A stretch of 11,373 bases of DNA from an uncultured Phascolarctobacterium sp. (GTDB taxonomy: Bacteria; Bacillota; Negativicutes; Acidaminococcales; Acidaminococcaceae): assembly GCA_949287345.1 (NCBI GenBank), contig CASEGD010000063.1:1-11373 (forward strand), written 5' to 3'. This document shows, in pieces, positions 1-7,663 of this stretch (the first letter of the stretch is position 1; each line of letters starts with the position of its first letter). The notes under the pieces were generated by a model, which was not told the origin of the DNA, did not search any database, and saw only the letters and a program-made list of their open reading frames with translations. A program made the translations under genes and the position numbers.

Positions 1-96
1 GTGCTGATTTTTACCAAGGACACCTCCATGGAATACAGCGCGCATATCGAAGAATTGCTCAGAAAAATCAAACAAGAGGAAACCCCGCATGAGTAA
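1..96 (+). CDS. rbfA: RbfA, 3' end only (30S ribosome-binding factor A)
   Basis: This is the last 31 codons and the TAA stop of a gene that begins before the window. The visible residues include DTSMEYSAHIEELLRKI, which resembles the usual C-terminal end of RbfA, a small KH-fold protein that binds the 30S subunit and helps mature the 5' end of 16S rRNA. The position directly before a DHH phosphoesterase and truB fits the common nusA-infB-rbfA-nrnA-truB-ribF order of Bacillota. The stop overlaps the next start by 8 bases, which suggests translational coupling. The call rests on a short tail plus gene order, so it is likely but not certain. Confidence 0.75.
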   Translation: MLIFTKDTSMEYSAHIEELLRKIKQEETPHE

Positions 97-1039
97 AAAC
101 TGTACGCTTGAAGAAATTGCCGCCCTGCTGCTGGCGCAGGATAAACTTGTTTTGTGCCCGCACGTAAGCCCGGACGGCGATGCTTTGGGCTCTACTCTGG
201 CGCTGAAAATGGCGCTGGAAAAAGCCGGCAAAAAGGTAACGGTAATGGTGGACGACGATACTCCCAAAGCCTTTGGCTTTTTGCCGCAGATAGATTGTTT
301 TGTAAAACCTGCCGATGGTGAAGTTGTGGAAGCAGACTTGCTGGTAGTTCTGGACGCCAGCTCGCTGGACCGCATCGGCAAGGTAGCGCAGGCTGTTAAG
401 GCAAAAGCCGTTGCCAATATCGACCACCACATTTCCAACACGCAGTTTGCTGATTATCTGTATCTGAATACGGAAGCGGCGGCAACGGCGGAAATTTTGT
501 GCAATCTGGTGGAAAAACTCGGCATTATGCCGGATAAGGATTTGGCAACCTGCCTGTACACCGGCATTTATACGGACTGCGGTTCATTCCGCTATGCCAA
601 TACCACGCCGGGCACAATGCGCGCAGCGGCAAAACTGCTGGAATACGGCGCGCGCCCGAATGAAATTTCGGACGCTTTGGGCACGAACACCCGCGCCAAT
701 ATTGAAATGCTGGGCAAGGTTTTGCAGACTTTGGCTTTTTACAATGACGGCAAAATCAGCACGCTGGAAATCAACAGCGATTTGTACGATAAAGACGTGA
801 ACACGGATAATTTTATTTCGTTTGCGCGTTATATCGAAGGCGTCGATGTGGCAGTGCTGTTTAAAGCCGTTGAACCTGCTGTTACGCGCGTTAGCATGCG
901 TTCGCAGGATACCGACGTTGCGGCAATTGCTTTGTCGTTCGACGGCGGCGGTCATGTCCGCGCGGCGGGCTGCACCGTTGAGCTGCCGCTGGAACAGGCC
1001 AAGGCCAAAGTGCTGGAAGCTATCGGTAAAGCATTATGA
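89..1039 (+). CDS. nrnA: NrnA-type DHH phosphoesterase: oligoribonuclease (nanoRNase) and pAp phosphatase
   Basis: This 316-residue protein has the two-domain DHH/DHHA1 layout. The N-terminal half carries the metal-binding motifs HVSPDGDALGS (His25, Asp29, Asp31), VVLDA (Asp89) and the signature DHH at 112-114. The C-terminal DHHA1 domain ends with the substrate-binding glycine motif GGGHVRAAG near residue 286. In this family NrnA degrades 2-5 nt RNA fragments to mononucleotides and dephosphorylates 3'-phosphoadenosine 5'-phosphate, replacing Orn in Bacillota. The length matches the family. The ATG at 89 lies inside the rbfA end and is preceded by AAGAGGAA at a suitable distance. The stop overlaps the truB start by 4 bases (ATGA). 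The family is secure; the exact balance of substrates is inferred. Confidence 0.93.
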   Translation: MSKNCTLEEIAALLLAQDKLVLCPHVSPDGDALGSTLALKMALEKAGKKVTVMVDDDTPKAFGFLPQIDCFVKPADGEVVEADLLVVLDASSLDRIGKVAQAVKAKAVANIDHHISNTQFADYLYLNTEAAATAEILCNLVEKLGIMPDKDLATCLYTGIYTDCGSFRYANTTPGTMRAAAKLLEYGARPNEISDALGTNTRANIEMLGKVLQTLAFYNDGKISTLEINSDLYDKDVNTDNFISFARYIEGVDVAVLFKAVEPAVTRVSMRSQDTDVAAIALSFDGGGHVRAAGCTVELPLEQAKAKVLEAIGKAL

Positions 1040-1920
1040 CGGCCGGTATTATCAATGTTTTAAAGCCCTGCGGCATGACAAGCCACGACGTTATCAGCTT
1101 TATGCGCAGGGTACTGAATACTAAAAAAATCGGGCACTCCGGTACGCTTGACCCTGATGCGGCCGGTGTGCTGCCTGTTTTTGCGGGCACTGCCACGCGC
1201 CTTTTGGAATACGCGTTAGAGGACGGCAAGAGCTACCGTGCGGAAATTACCTTTGGCGTAAAAACCGACACCGGCGATGACAGCGGTGCGGTTGAGCAAA
1301 AAAGCGCGCTGCCGACATGCAGTGCGGAAGAATTTGCCGCTGTGCTGAAAGAGTTTACCGGCATGCAGAAACAGCTGCCGCCGATGTATTCCGCTTTGAA
1401 GCTGAACGGACAGCCGCTTTATAAGCTGGCGCGCAAGGGGATAGAAGTGGAACGCGAAGCTCGCGAAATTTTTATCAGCCGTTTAGAGCTTATCAGCTTT
1501 AATCCGCAAAAGGCGGTGCTTGATGTGGAATGCAGCAAAGGCACTTATATTCGCACTTTGCTGGAAGATATCTGCGCAAGCCTTGGCGTTTGCGGTACGA
1601 TGAGCTTTTTACTGCGTACTTCCGCAGGCGGCTTTAAAATTGAGGACGCCGTTACCTTCCAGGAGCTGGAAGCAGAACCTTTGCGTTACCTGCTGCCGGA
1701 GGAAACTGCCGTTATGCACCTTACAGAAGCTGTTCTGACAGAGCGTCAGGCATGGCGTATTACGCAGGGCGTTGCCACCAGCATGGCAGGCATGGCGGAC
1801 GGCTTATACCGCCTGAAAGGGCAAAGCGGCGAATTTTACGGCATCGGCAAAGCTGCTGAAGGCGTAATGAAAGGCGTAAAAATTCTGCATCAGGCAGATA
1901 AACCGCAGGAACTTATTTGA
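1036..1920 (+). CDS. truB: tRNA pseudouridine(55) synthase TruB
   Basis: This 294-residue enzyme converts U55 in the T-loop of tRNAs to pseudouridine. The catalytic motif GHSGTLDPDAAGVLPV begins at residue 33 and puts the nucleophilic aspartate at position 39. The other family motifs are present: MYSALKLNGQPLYKLARKG in the middle and KGTYIRTLLEDI near residue 175. The C-terminal stretch from about residue 240 has the size of the PUA-like RNA-binding domain found in long TruB proteins. The ATG overlaps the nrnA stop by 4 bases and has no clear Shine-Dalgarno sequence of its own, so translation is probably coupled. The length is normal for the family. Confidence 0.97.
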   Translation: MTAGIINVLKPCGMTSHDVISFMRRVLNTKKIGHSGTLDPDAAGVLPVFAGTATRLLEYALEDGKSYRAEITFGVKTDTGDDSGAVEQKSALPTCSAEEFAAVLKEFTGMQKQLPPMYSALKLNGQPLYKLARKGIEVEREAREIFISRLELISFNPQKAVLDVECSKGTYIRTLLEDICASLGVCGTMSFLLRTSAGGFKIEDAVTFQELEAEPLRYLLPEETAVMHLTEAVLTERQAWRITQGVATSMAGMADGLYRLKGQSGEFYGIGKAAEGVMKGVKILHQADKPQELI

Positions 1921-1928
1921 GGTAGTTC

Positions 1929-2894
1929 ATGGAAATTATTACATCTCTGGATGCTGATTTAAAAAATGAATATCCCGCAACGGTTATTGCGCTGGGCACT
2001 TTTGACGGTTTGCATTTAGGGCATAACGACGTTATTTATACGGCGAGGGATTATGCGCGGCAGAACGGTCTGAAGCTGGCGGTATTTACGTTCAGCAACC
2101 ATCCGCTGGCGTTAATCCGTCCGGATCTGGTGCCGGTAAGGATTATTTCCGCTGAAGAAAAAATCCGCCTTTTGGAAGCCGACGGCGTTGATTACCTGAT
2201 TAACATACCGTTTACGGAAGCGTTTGCGTCGTTGTCGCCGGACGAATTTTTGGAAGGCTTGAAGCATTTTAACTATCGCTGTTTGGTTGTGGGTGAGAAC
2301 TTTACCTACGGCTTTTTGGGCAGCGGCAAAACCGAAACGCTGGAACGCAGCGGCAAAAAGAATGGTTTTGAAGTTATTGTGCGCCCGCTGGTGAAGATGA
2401 ACGGCAACATTGTCAGCAGCACCGGCATCCGTAATTTAATCCGCGCCGGGCATATTGAATACGCCAACGAAATGCTGGGGCGTGCTTACAGCATTACCGG
2501 GCAGATTGTGCACGGAGAGCAGCGTGGGCGCAAGCTGGGCTTCCCGACGGCGAATATTGAACTGCTGCACGGCGAAATGGCCGTACCTGCGCCGGGTGTG
2601 TATGCCGTTACGGCAGAAATTGACGGCGCTGTTTACGAAGGCATGGGCAACATCGGCAACAACCCAACCTTTAACGATGTGGAGCATGTAAGGCTGGAAG
2701 TAAATTTGTTTGATTGTAGCGGCGATTTATACGGCAAACAGATGAAGGTCTATTTTTATAAATATATCCGCGCCGAGCAGAAGTTTAACGGCGTGGAAGC
2801 TTTGTGCCAGCAGATTGATGAAGACAAAAAAGCAATAAAAGCTTACTTTAAAAAAAACAGTTGCCCTGCGGCTGATTTTATGTTATACTACTAA
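1929..2894 (+). CDS. ribF: Bifunctional riboflavin kinase / FMN adenylyltransferase RibF
   Basis: This 321-residue protein makes FMN from riboflavin and then FAD from FMN. The N-terminal adenylyltransferase domain shows the nucleotidyltransferase motif GTFDGLHLGH (23-32) and SSTGIR (163-168). The family often has Arg where this one has Gly166. The C-terminal riboflavin kinase domain shows GRKLGFPTANI (200-210), NIGNNPTF (241-248) and the catalytic glutamate in RLEVNLFD (Glu257). GAGGT five bases before the ATG is the ribosome binding site, and it overlaps the truB stop region. The last dozen residues (SCPAADFMLYY) look like a non-conserved tail, and the DNA encoding them doubles as the apparent rpsO promoter. 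Gene order after truB is typical. Confidence 0.96.
   Translation: MEIITSLDADLKNEYPATVIALGTFDGLHLGHNDVIYTARDYARQNGLKLAVFTFSNHPLALIRPDLVPVRIISAEEKIRLLEADGVDYLINIPFTEAFASLSPDEFLEGLKHFNYRCLVVGENFTYGFLGSGKTETLERSGKKNGFEVIVRPLVKMNGNIVSSTGIRNLIRAGHIEYANEMLGRAYSITGQIVHGEQRGRKLGFPTANIELLHGEMAVPAPGVYAVTAEIDGAVYEGMGNIGNNPTFNDVEHVRLEVNLFDCSGDLYGKQMKVYFYKYIRAEQKFNGVEALCQQIDEDKKAIKAYFKKNSCPAADFMLYY
2861..2889 (+). promoter_or_regulatory. Sigma-70-type promoter for rpsO inside the 3' end of ribF
   Basis: TTGCCC (2861-2866) and TATACT (2884-2889) are separated by exactly 17 bases, and the -10 box is preceded by TGT, giving an extended -10. Transcription would start near 2896, just after the ribF stop, leaving a leader of about 85 bases before rpsO. 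The elements are seen directly; promoter activity is inferred. Confidence 0.7.
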
Positions 2895-2919
2895 AGTATT
2901 ATTTTTGAACCATTGCTTG

Positions 2920-2943
2920 GAAATGCGCTGCTCCGGCGGTTTC
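2920..2943 (+). promoter_or_regulatory. Leader hairpin upstream of rpsO, possible S15 autoregulatory element
   Basis: The untranslated leader can form GAAA / TTTC as an outer stem (2920-2923 with 2940-2943) and CGCTG / CGGCG as an inner stem (2926-2930 with 2934-2938) around a CTC loop. The inner stem has a U-G pair next to a G-C pair. S15 is known to recognise adjacent G-U/G-C pairs in 16S rRNA and in several rpsO leaders, so autoregulation is plausible. The three-base loop and short stems make this a tentative call. Confidence 0.35.
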
Positions 2944-2980
2944 TATGCTTTGGCGATTACAGAAAAATGGAGGAATTACA

Positions 2981-3247
2981 ATGTTAACACCTGAAAGAAA
3001 ACAACAAATCATCCTTGAAAACGCAAGACATGAAGGTGACACCGGTTCTCCGGAAGTACAGATCGCAGTTCTTACCGAACGCATTAAATATCTTACCGAA
3101 CATCTGAAAGACCACAAAAAAGACCATCATTCCCGCCGTGGCCTGCTGAAAATGGTTGGCCAGCGCCGTGGTTTGCTGAACTATCTTATGGCTAAGGATA
3201 TCGAGCGTTATCGTGCAATCCTTGCAAAGCTCGGCCTGCGTAAATAA
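2981..3247 (+). CDS. rpsO: 30S ribosomal protein S15
   Basis: This 88-residue protein has the typical S15 sequence: [20 protein letters not shown], then the central [15 protein letters not shown], the [21 protein letters not shown] rRNA-binding stretch and a C-terminal [16 protein letters not shown]15 binds the central domain of 16S rRNA and nucleates assembly of the 30S platform. The in-frame ATG at 2945 would add 12 residues unlike any S15. The ATG at 2981 has GGAGG about seven bases upstream and gives the family length, so it is chosen. The gene is flanked by its own promoter and terminator and so forms a single-gene unit, although read-through from ribF is possible. pnp, the usual downstream partner, is not here. 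Confidence 0.98.
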   Translation: MLTPERKQQIILENARHEGDTGSPEVQIAVLTERIKYLTEHLKDHKKDHHSRRGLLKMVGQRRGLLNYLMAKDIERYRAILAKLGLRK

Positions 3248-3260
3248 TTGGCAAATAAAG

Positions 3261-3289
3261 GCCTGCTTCACTGCGAAGCAGGCTTTTTT
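3261..3289 (+). terminator. Rho-independent terminator of rpsO
   Basis: A perfect 9-base-pair stem, GCCTGCTTC (3261-3269) with GAAGCAGGC (3275-3283), encloses the loop ACTGC and is followed directly by six T residues. It sits 13 bases after the rpsO stop. Confidence 0.95.
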
Positions 3290-3307
3290 ACAAGATACTG
3301 ATTTTTA

Positions 3308-3336
3308 TTGTAACCGATTGCCGGTTATGATAAAAT
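3308..3336 (+). promoter_or_regulatory. Promoter of secG
   Basis: TTGTAA (3308-3313) and TAAAAT (3331-3336) are 17 bases apart, and TGA precedes the -10 box as an extended -10. The site lies between the rpsO terminator and the secG ribosome binding site, where a new promoter is needed. Confidence 0.65.
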
Positions 3337-3369
3337 AAAAAGGTAATTTAGTTTTAGGAGGAAGCCAAG

Positions 3370-3594
3370 TTGATTACAGCGTTAAGTGTATTGGACGTTA
3401 TTGTCAGCATAGCATTAATTGGCGCTGTGCTTGCACAGTCCGGCAAGGGCTCCGGTTTGTCCGACGCTTTTGGCGGCGGCGGCGGTTATTTTGGCAAAGG
3501 CAACGATATGGACACGATGATGGCAAAAGCTACTATCGTTTTAGGCATTTTGTTTGCCCTTATTACTTTGGTAATTGCCAAATTAAGCATGTAA
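3370..3594 (+). CDS. secG: Preprotein translocase subunit SecG
   Basis: This 74-residue membrane protein is an accessory subunit of the SecYEG channel and helps preprotein movement across the cytoplasmic membrane. Its two hydrophobic helices (about residues 3-22 and 51-72) are joined by a short loop carrying the family signature AQSGKGSGLSDAFGGGGGYFG (22-42). The start is TTG: it lies eight bases after a perfect AGGAGG (3356-3361), and no ATG fits the N-terminal helix. The gene has its own promoter and terminator. Its place before an esterase, rnr and smpB is the conserved Bacillota arrangement. The weak TTG start may keep expression low, but this is inference. Confidence 0.95.
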   Translation: MITALSVLDVIVSIALIGAVLAQSGKGSGLSDAFGGGGGYFGKGNDMDTMMAKATIVLGILFALITLVIAKLSM

Positions 3595-3625
3595 TTTTAT
3601 AAAACCATAAGCAAAGCTTTTGTAA

Positions 3626-3657
3626 AATCCTGCATCCTACCGATGTAGGATTTTTTT
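3626..3657 (+). terminator. Rho-independent terminator of secG
   Basis: AATCCTGCATC (3626-3636) pairs with GATGTAGGATT (3642-3652) through 11 pairs, one of them G-U, around the loop CTACC. The T run reaches 3657. It separates secG from the next transcription unit. Confidence 0.9.
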
Positions 3658-3662
3658 GTATG

Positions 3663-3671
3663 TGATATAAT
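3663..3671 (+). promoter_or_regulatory. Extended -10 promoter of the esterase-rnr-smpB unit
   Basis: TGA followed by a consensus TATAAT (3666-3671) forms an extended -10 element. No good -35 box is visible; that region falls within the secG terminator. Transcription would start near 3678, about 20 bases before the GTG start of the esterase. It is a likely promoter for the long downstream operon. Confidence 0.55.
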
Positions 3672-3697
3672 TATTATATATGTCAGGAGGTAGTGAC

Positions 3698-4432
3698 GTG
3701 GCTAAACTTGGCGCAGAACCGTTCTTTTTTGCGGGCGGCGAAGAAGGCGTGCTTTTAATACATGGTTATACCGGCGCACCGGGCGAAATGCGCCTGCTGG
3801 GCGAATTTTTGCACCGCAAAGGCTATACCGTGCTGGGTGTGCTGCTGCCGGGCCATTGCACAACTCCCAAAAATTTATCTAAATATACTTTTGACGACTG
3901 GTACGCGGAAGTTAAACGCGGTTACGCACGGCTTAAAGCCAGATGCAGCAAGGTTTATGTGGCAGGACTTTCGATGGGCGGGCTGCTGACGCTGCGGGCA
4001 GCAGCAGAACTTGAGCCGGATAAGGCCGTTGTTATGGCAGCGCCGATTTATGTACACGACCGCAGACAGTTTTTGCTGCCGTGGCTGCATTTGTTAATCC
4101 GCTACGTTAAAAAGCATCAGCGCGTGTTTGACGGCGTGCCGGAGGAATACTGTGTGCAGTGCGAGGCTATGCCGACAAAACCTTTAATCAGCATGTTTAA
4201 ATTTATTAAGGAATGTAAGCGCGGCTATTTAAAAAATATCACCGTGCCGTGCCTCATCATGCAGAGCAAAATTGAACATACCGTCCGCCGGCAGAGCGCG
4301 CAGTTTATTTATGACAACATTGCTTCCAAACGGAAAGAACTGGTGTGGTTTGAACACTGCGGACATATTTTGACATTAGATAAGGAAAGGGGAGCCGTAT
4401 TTAACAAAATACTGGCTTTTTTACAGGAATAG
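3698..4432 (+). CDS. Est30/YvaK-like carboxylesterase (alpha/beta hydrolase)
   Basis: This 244-residue alpha/beta hydrolase belongs to the monoacylglycerol lipase/carboxylesterase group of Geobacillus Est30. It shows HGYTGAPGEMR for the oxyanion hole near residue 22, the nucleophile elbow GLSMGG with Ser92, and a C-terminal GHILTLD with His223. Where Est30 has the acid Asp193, this protein has Glu193 in QSKIEHTV. The GTG at 3698 is chosen because a perfect AGGAGG (3685-3690) lies seven bases before it and the resulting length matches Est30 (247). The in-frame ATG at 3680 would have to read through that binding site and has none of its own. The protein has no signal peptide, so it is cytoplasmic. 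It probably hydrolyses short-chain esters; the natural substrate is unknown. Confidence 0.88.
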   Translation: MAKLGAEPFFFAGGEEGVLLIHGYTGAPGEMRLLGEFLHRKGYTVLGVLLPGHCTTPKNLSKYTFDDWYAEVKRGYARLKARCSKVYVAGLSMGGLLTLRAAAELEPDKAVVMAAPIYVHDRRQFLLPWLHLLIRYVKKHQRVFDGVPEEYCVQCEAMPTKPLISMFKFIKECKRGYLKNITVPCLIMQSKIEHTVRRQSAQFIYDNIASKRKELVWFEHCGHILTLDKERGAVFNKILAFLQE

Positions 4433-4434
4433 AT

Positions 4435-4833
4435 ATGTTTGAAGATAAAGAGTATCCGATGTGTTTTGCCTGTGGCAAAATGAATCCCATCGGCTTGAAA
4501 ATGACTTTTGAAATGGACGAAAAAGAGTGCGTATCGTATTTTACGCCGAAGCCGGAGCATCAGAGCTATAACGGCATGATGCACGGCGGTTTAATCAGCG
4601 TACTGCTGGATGAAATTATGGGGCATTACCTGTTCTGCATGGAAGGCAGGCCTGCCTACACCGCAAAAATGGAACTGCGTTACCGCCAGCCGCTGAAAAT
4701 TGGAGAAGAAGTAAAATGCGTGGGTACGCGCGTTAAGCAAAAAGGACGCCTTGTGGAAATGCACGGCGAAATTATAACGAAAGAGGGCATTGTTGCGGCG
4801 GAAGCTACTGCCAAAATGATGCTGGAGGAATGA
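4435..4833 (+). CDS. PaaI-like hotdog-fold thioesterase
   Basis: This 132-residue protein has the size and pattern of a single hotdog domain of the PaaI/YbgC-like thioesterase superfamily, enzymes that split acyl-CoA thioesters. The key motif is NGMMHGGLISVLLDEIMGH: Asn46, His50-Gly-Gly and the acidic pair Asp59-Glu60 on the central helix. The N-terminal CFACGKMNPIGLKM is common to one subgroup with a C-x-x-C pair (Cys10, Cys13); whether these bind metal is unknown. The start is two bases after the esterase stop, and the stop is one base before rnr, so it sits inside the operon. It is not part of the classic secG-rnr-smpB set. The acyl substrate cannot be told from sequence. Confidence 0.85.
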   Translation: MFEDKEYPMCFACGKMNPIGLKMTFEMDEKECVSYFTPKPEHQSYNGMMHGGLISVLLDEIMGHYLFCMEGRPAYTAKMELRYRQPLKIGEEVKCVGTRVKQKGRLVEMHGEIITKEGIVAAEATAKMMLEE

Positions 4834-4834
4834 A

Positions 4835-7180
4835 ATGATAAAAAGTAAGGAAAAAATACTGGAGTTTATGCGGCAAAGCAGGCAAAGCAGTTATGCGCCG
4901 CTGGCTGCCGAAGATTTAATTGAAGCCATCCCCATAACCGGCAACCTGAACACTTTTTGGCAGGAATTGAAGGAGTTGCAGGAAAACGGCGAAATTATCA
5001 AAACCCGTTTTGGCACTTTCGGTTTGCCGGAACGTATGGGGCTTGTTGTGGGGCGCGTTCAGCTGACGAGCAAAGGCTTTGGCTTTGTTATACCCGATAA
5101 CAAGGGCGAGCGCCCGGATGTGTTTATACCTCCGCGCCTTTTGAACGGCGCGATGAACAACGACCGCGTTATGGCAAGGGTAGAAACCGCAGGCGGCGAT
5201 AAACGTAAGCCTGAAGGCGAGATAATCCGCATTATCAAGCACGCCAATAATAAAATTGTCGGTACGTTTAAAGCAAGCCGCGATTACGGGTTTGTTGTGC
5301 CTGACGATAAACGCATCGGGCAGGATGTTTATATTTTAAAACGCAATTTTAACGGCGCAAAAACCAACCAGAAAGTTGTTGTTGAAATTACCGAGTGGGC
5401 GCAGGACAGCCGCCGCAATATCGAAGGCAAGATTGTAGAAGTGCTTGGCAACACCGGCGACGTTGGTATGGAACTTTTGTCGCTGATAAAGCAGTACGAC
5501 CTGCCGTTGGTGTTTCCGGAGCAGGTTATCACGGCATCCAAACGTGTGCCGAAAACCATTAAAAGCACGGAGCTTGAAGGCAGGCGCGATTTGCGTGACC
5601 GTTTGATTGTTACTATCGACGGCGACGACGCCAAAGACCTTGACGACGCTGTTTTTGTGCAGCCTGCGGATAATGACGATTTTACGCTGGGCGTTTACAT
5701 TGCCGATGTCAGCCATTATGTGCGTGAAAATACCATTCTGGACAGGGAAGCACAGGAACGCGGCACCAGCGTGTACCTTGTAGACCGCGTGCTGCCGATG
5801 CTGCCGGAGCGTCTTTCCAATGGTATTTGCAGCCTTAACGCCGGTGAGGACCGCCTGGTAATGTGCTGCGAAATGCTGATAGACAAAAAAGGGCGCATTA
5901 AAAGTTACGATATTTTCCCCGGCGTAATCAATGTGCGCTACCGCTTAAGCTACCGCATTGTACGCGAAATTCTGGTCAATAAAAATGCAGAATTAACGGA
6001 AAAATACCGCGACGCGCTGCCGATGCTGAACGAAATGGAAAAACTGTGCGTAATTCTGCACAAAAAACGTGTAACGCGCGGCGCGATAGATTTTGATCTG
6101 CCGGAACAGAAAGTAATTCTGGACGAGCAGGGCAGGCCGCTGGAGATTGTTCAGCGTGAGCACGGGCTTGCAGAATCCATTATTGAAGAATTTATGCTGG
6201 CCGCCAACGAAACCGTAGCGCGCCACATGGCCTTGCAGAAATGGCCGTTTATTTACCGCGTGCATGATAAGCCGCAGGAAGAAAAAATGCGCGACCTGTC
6301 GCTGCTGCTTTCGCGTTTTAACGTAAAAATGCCCGTTGCGGCAGAAGTTAAACCGCTGGCGCTGCAAAAAGCGTTAATCGCCATGGAAGGCCGCCCCGAA
6401 GAACGCATGGTATCAACCGTAGCACTGCGCTCTTTAAAACAGGCCGTTTACCAGACGGATAACATCGGCCACTTTGGCCTTGCGGCAGAATATTACACGC
6501 ATTTTACCTCGCCAATCCGCCGTTACCCGGATTTGATTGTACACCGCCTGCTGCATAAATGGCTGGTTGACCCGTACATGAAGGAAAAGACCAAAGACGA
6601 ATACATCGACAAGCTCGACCATATCGCCGAACATTCTTCAATCCGTGAGCGTACGGCGGCAGAAGCCGAACGTGCTACTGTCGATTTGAAAAAGGCAGAA
6701 TACATGGCAGGGCACATCGGCGAAGAATACGACGGCATCATCAGCGGCGTTACCGCTTTCGGCATGTTTGTCGAGCTGGAAAACGGCGTGGAAGGCCTGG
6801 TGCATATTTCCAGCCTTCTGGATGATTATTACGAATTTATTGAAGAAAACTATGCGCTGATGGGCACGCATACGCGCAAGTGCTATCGCCTTGGCGACCC
6901 GGTACGCATAGAGGTTTTTCAGGTTAATATAGCCGAACGCAATATTGATTTTATCCTCGCGGGCGAGGATGAAAGCGTGCGCGAGCGCATTAAAATGCAG
7001 CTGGCAGAACAGCGTAAAACAGCGCCGCGTTACAGTACCGAGCCGGAAAAGAAAGGCAAAAAGAAAAAGGGCAAGAACAAATTTGCCAAACGCGGAAAGG
7101 GCGGCACCGGTGGAAACAAGTATTTGAAGGACGCCAAGCCCAAGCGCGGCAAACATAAGAAAAAACAGAGGAACAAATAG
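4835..7180 (+). CDS. rnr: Ribonuclease R, 3'-5' exoribonuclease
   Basis: This 781-residue RNase II/RNB enzyme degrades structured RNA from the 3' end to short remnants. The domains in order are an N-terminal winged-helix region (about 1-65), two cold-shock RNA-binding domains (about 68-125 and 140-205), the RNB catalytic domain (about 250-580), an S1 domain starting near residue 630 ([18 protein letters not shown]) and a lysine-rich tail (about 728-781). The metal-binding motif [13 protein letters not shown] (261-273) has the catalytic aspartates, with Asp270 matching Asp280 of the E. coli enzyme. [16 protein letters not shown] is also intact. In E. coli the lysine-rich tail is needed for recruitment to stalled ribosomes rescued by SmpB-tmRNA, and smpB follows here with a one-base overlap. 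GGAGG inside the preceding gene is the ribosome binding site. Confidence 0.98.
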   Translation: MIKSKEKILEFMRQSRQSSYAPLAAEDLIEAIPITGNLNTFWQELKELQENGEIIKTRFGTFGLPERMGLVVGRVQLTSKGFGFVIPDNKGERPDVFIPPRLLNGAMNNDRVMARVETAGGDKRKPEGEIIRIIKHANNKIVGTFKASRDYGFVVPDDKRIGQDVYILKRNFNGAKTNQKVVVEITEWAQDSRRNIEGKIVEVLGNTGDVGMELLSLIKQYDLPLVFPEQVITASKRVPKTIKSTELEGRRDLRDRLIVTIDGDDAKDLDDAVFVQPADNDDFTLGVYIADVSHYVRENTILDREAQERGTSVYLVDRVLPMLPERLSNGICSLNAGEDRLVMCCEMLIDKKGRIKSYDIFPGVINVRYRLSYRIVREILVNKNAELTEKYRDALPMLNEMEKLCVILHKKRVTRGAIDFDLPEQKVILDEQGRPLEIVQREHGLAESIIEEFMLAANETVARHMALQKWPFIYRVHDKPQEEKMRDLSLLLSRFNVKMPVAAEVKPLALQKALIAMEGRPEERMVSTVALRSLKQAVYQTDNIGHFGLAAEYYTHFTSPIRRYPDLIVHRLLHKWLVDPYMKEKTKDEYIDKLDHIAEHSSIRERTAAEAERATVDLKKAEYMAGHIGEEYDGIISGVTAFGMFVELENGVEGLVHISSLLDDYYEFIEENYALMGTHTRKCYRLGDPVRIEVFQVNIAERNIDFILAGEDESVRERIKMQLAEQRKTAPRYSTEPEKKGKKKKGKNKFAKRGKGGTGGNKYLKDAKPKRGKHKKKQRNK

Positions 7181-7644
7181 TGGAACAGAAGATAAAAATA
7201 GTTGCTGAAAACAGAAAAGCGCGCCACGATTACACCATTTATGAAACCTACGAGGCAGGCATTGCCCTGACAGGTACGGAGGTAAAATCGCTGCGCGCGG
7301 GCAAAGCCAATATGAAGGACAGCTATGCCCAGATTACCAAAAGTGCGGAAGTTATTGTTTGCAACCTGCACATCAGCCCTTACGACCAGGGGAACCGCTT
7401 TAACCATGACCCGCTGCGCGACCGCAAGCTGCTTCTGCACAGGGCGGAAATCCGCAGGCTCATCGGCAAGGTTAAGGAAAAAGGCTACACCCTTGTGCCG
7501 TTAAAAATGTATTTTACGCACGGGCTGATTAAAATTGAAATCGCGCTGGCGACAGGCAAAAAGCTGTATGACAAACGTCAGGACATGGCTAAACGCGACG
7601 CCAAACGCGAGGTTGAACGTGCTATGAAAGAGCGTAATAAATAA
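7180..7644 (+). CDS. smpB: SsrA-binding protein SmpB
   Basis: This 154-residue protein binds tmRNA and takes it to ribosomes stalled without a stop codon. It shows the SmpB core: [20 protein letters not shown], then [23 protein letters not shown], and later the [20 protein letters not shown] stretch. The lysine/arginine-rich C-terminal tail ([22 protein letters not shown]) is the part that enters the empty mRNA channel. The start is GTG at 7180, sharing one base with the rnr TAG stop, with GAGGAA upstream. The length is normal. The tmRNA gene lies about 520 bases further on, but in the opposite direction. Confidence 0.97.
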   Translation: MEQKIKIVAENRKARHDYTIYETYEAGIALTGTEVKSLRAGKANMKDSYAQITKSAEVIVCNLHISPYDQGNRFNHDPLRDRKLLLHRAEIRRLIGKVKEKGYTLVPLKMYFTHGLIKIEIALATGKKLYDKRQDMAKRDAKREVERAMKERNK

Positions 7645-7663
7645 AAACAAAGGAGATGTTGTT

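Noticed and set aside
2945..2980. Longer S15 starting at the upstream ATG
   Set aside because: The extra 12 residues do not fit S15, and the Shine-Dalgarno sequence and family length support the start at 2981.
6638..7156. A 172-codon open frame on the - strand
   Set aside because: It is antisense to the S1 domain and tail of RNase R and has no protein-like motifs or start signals.
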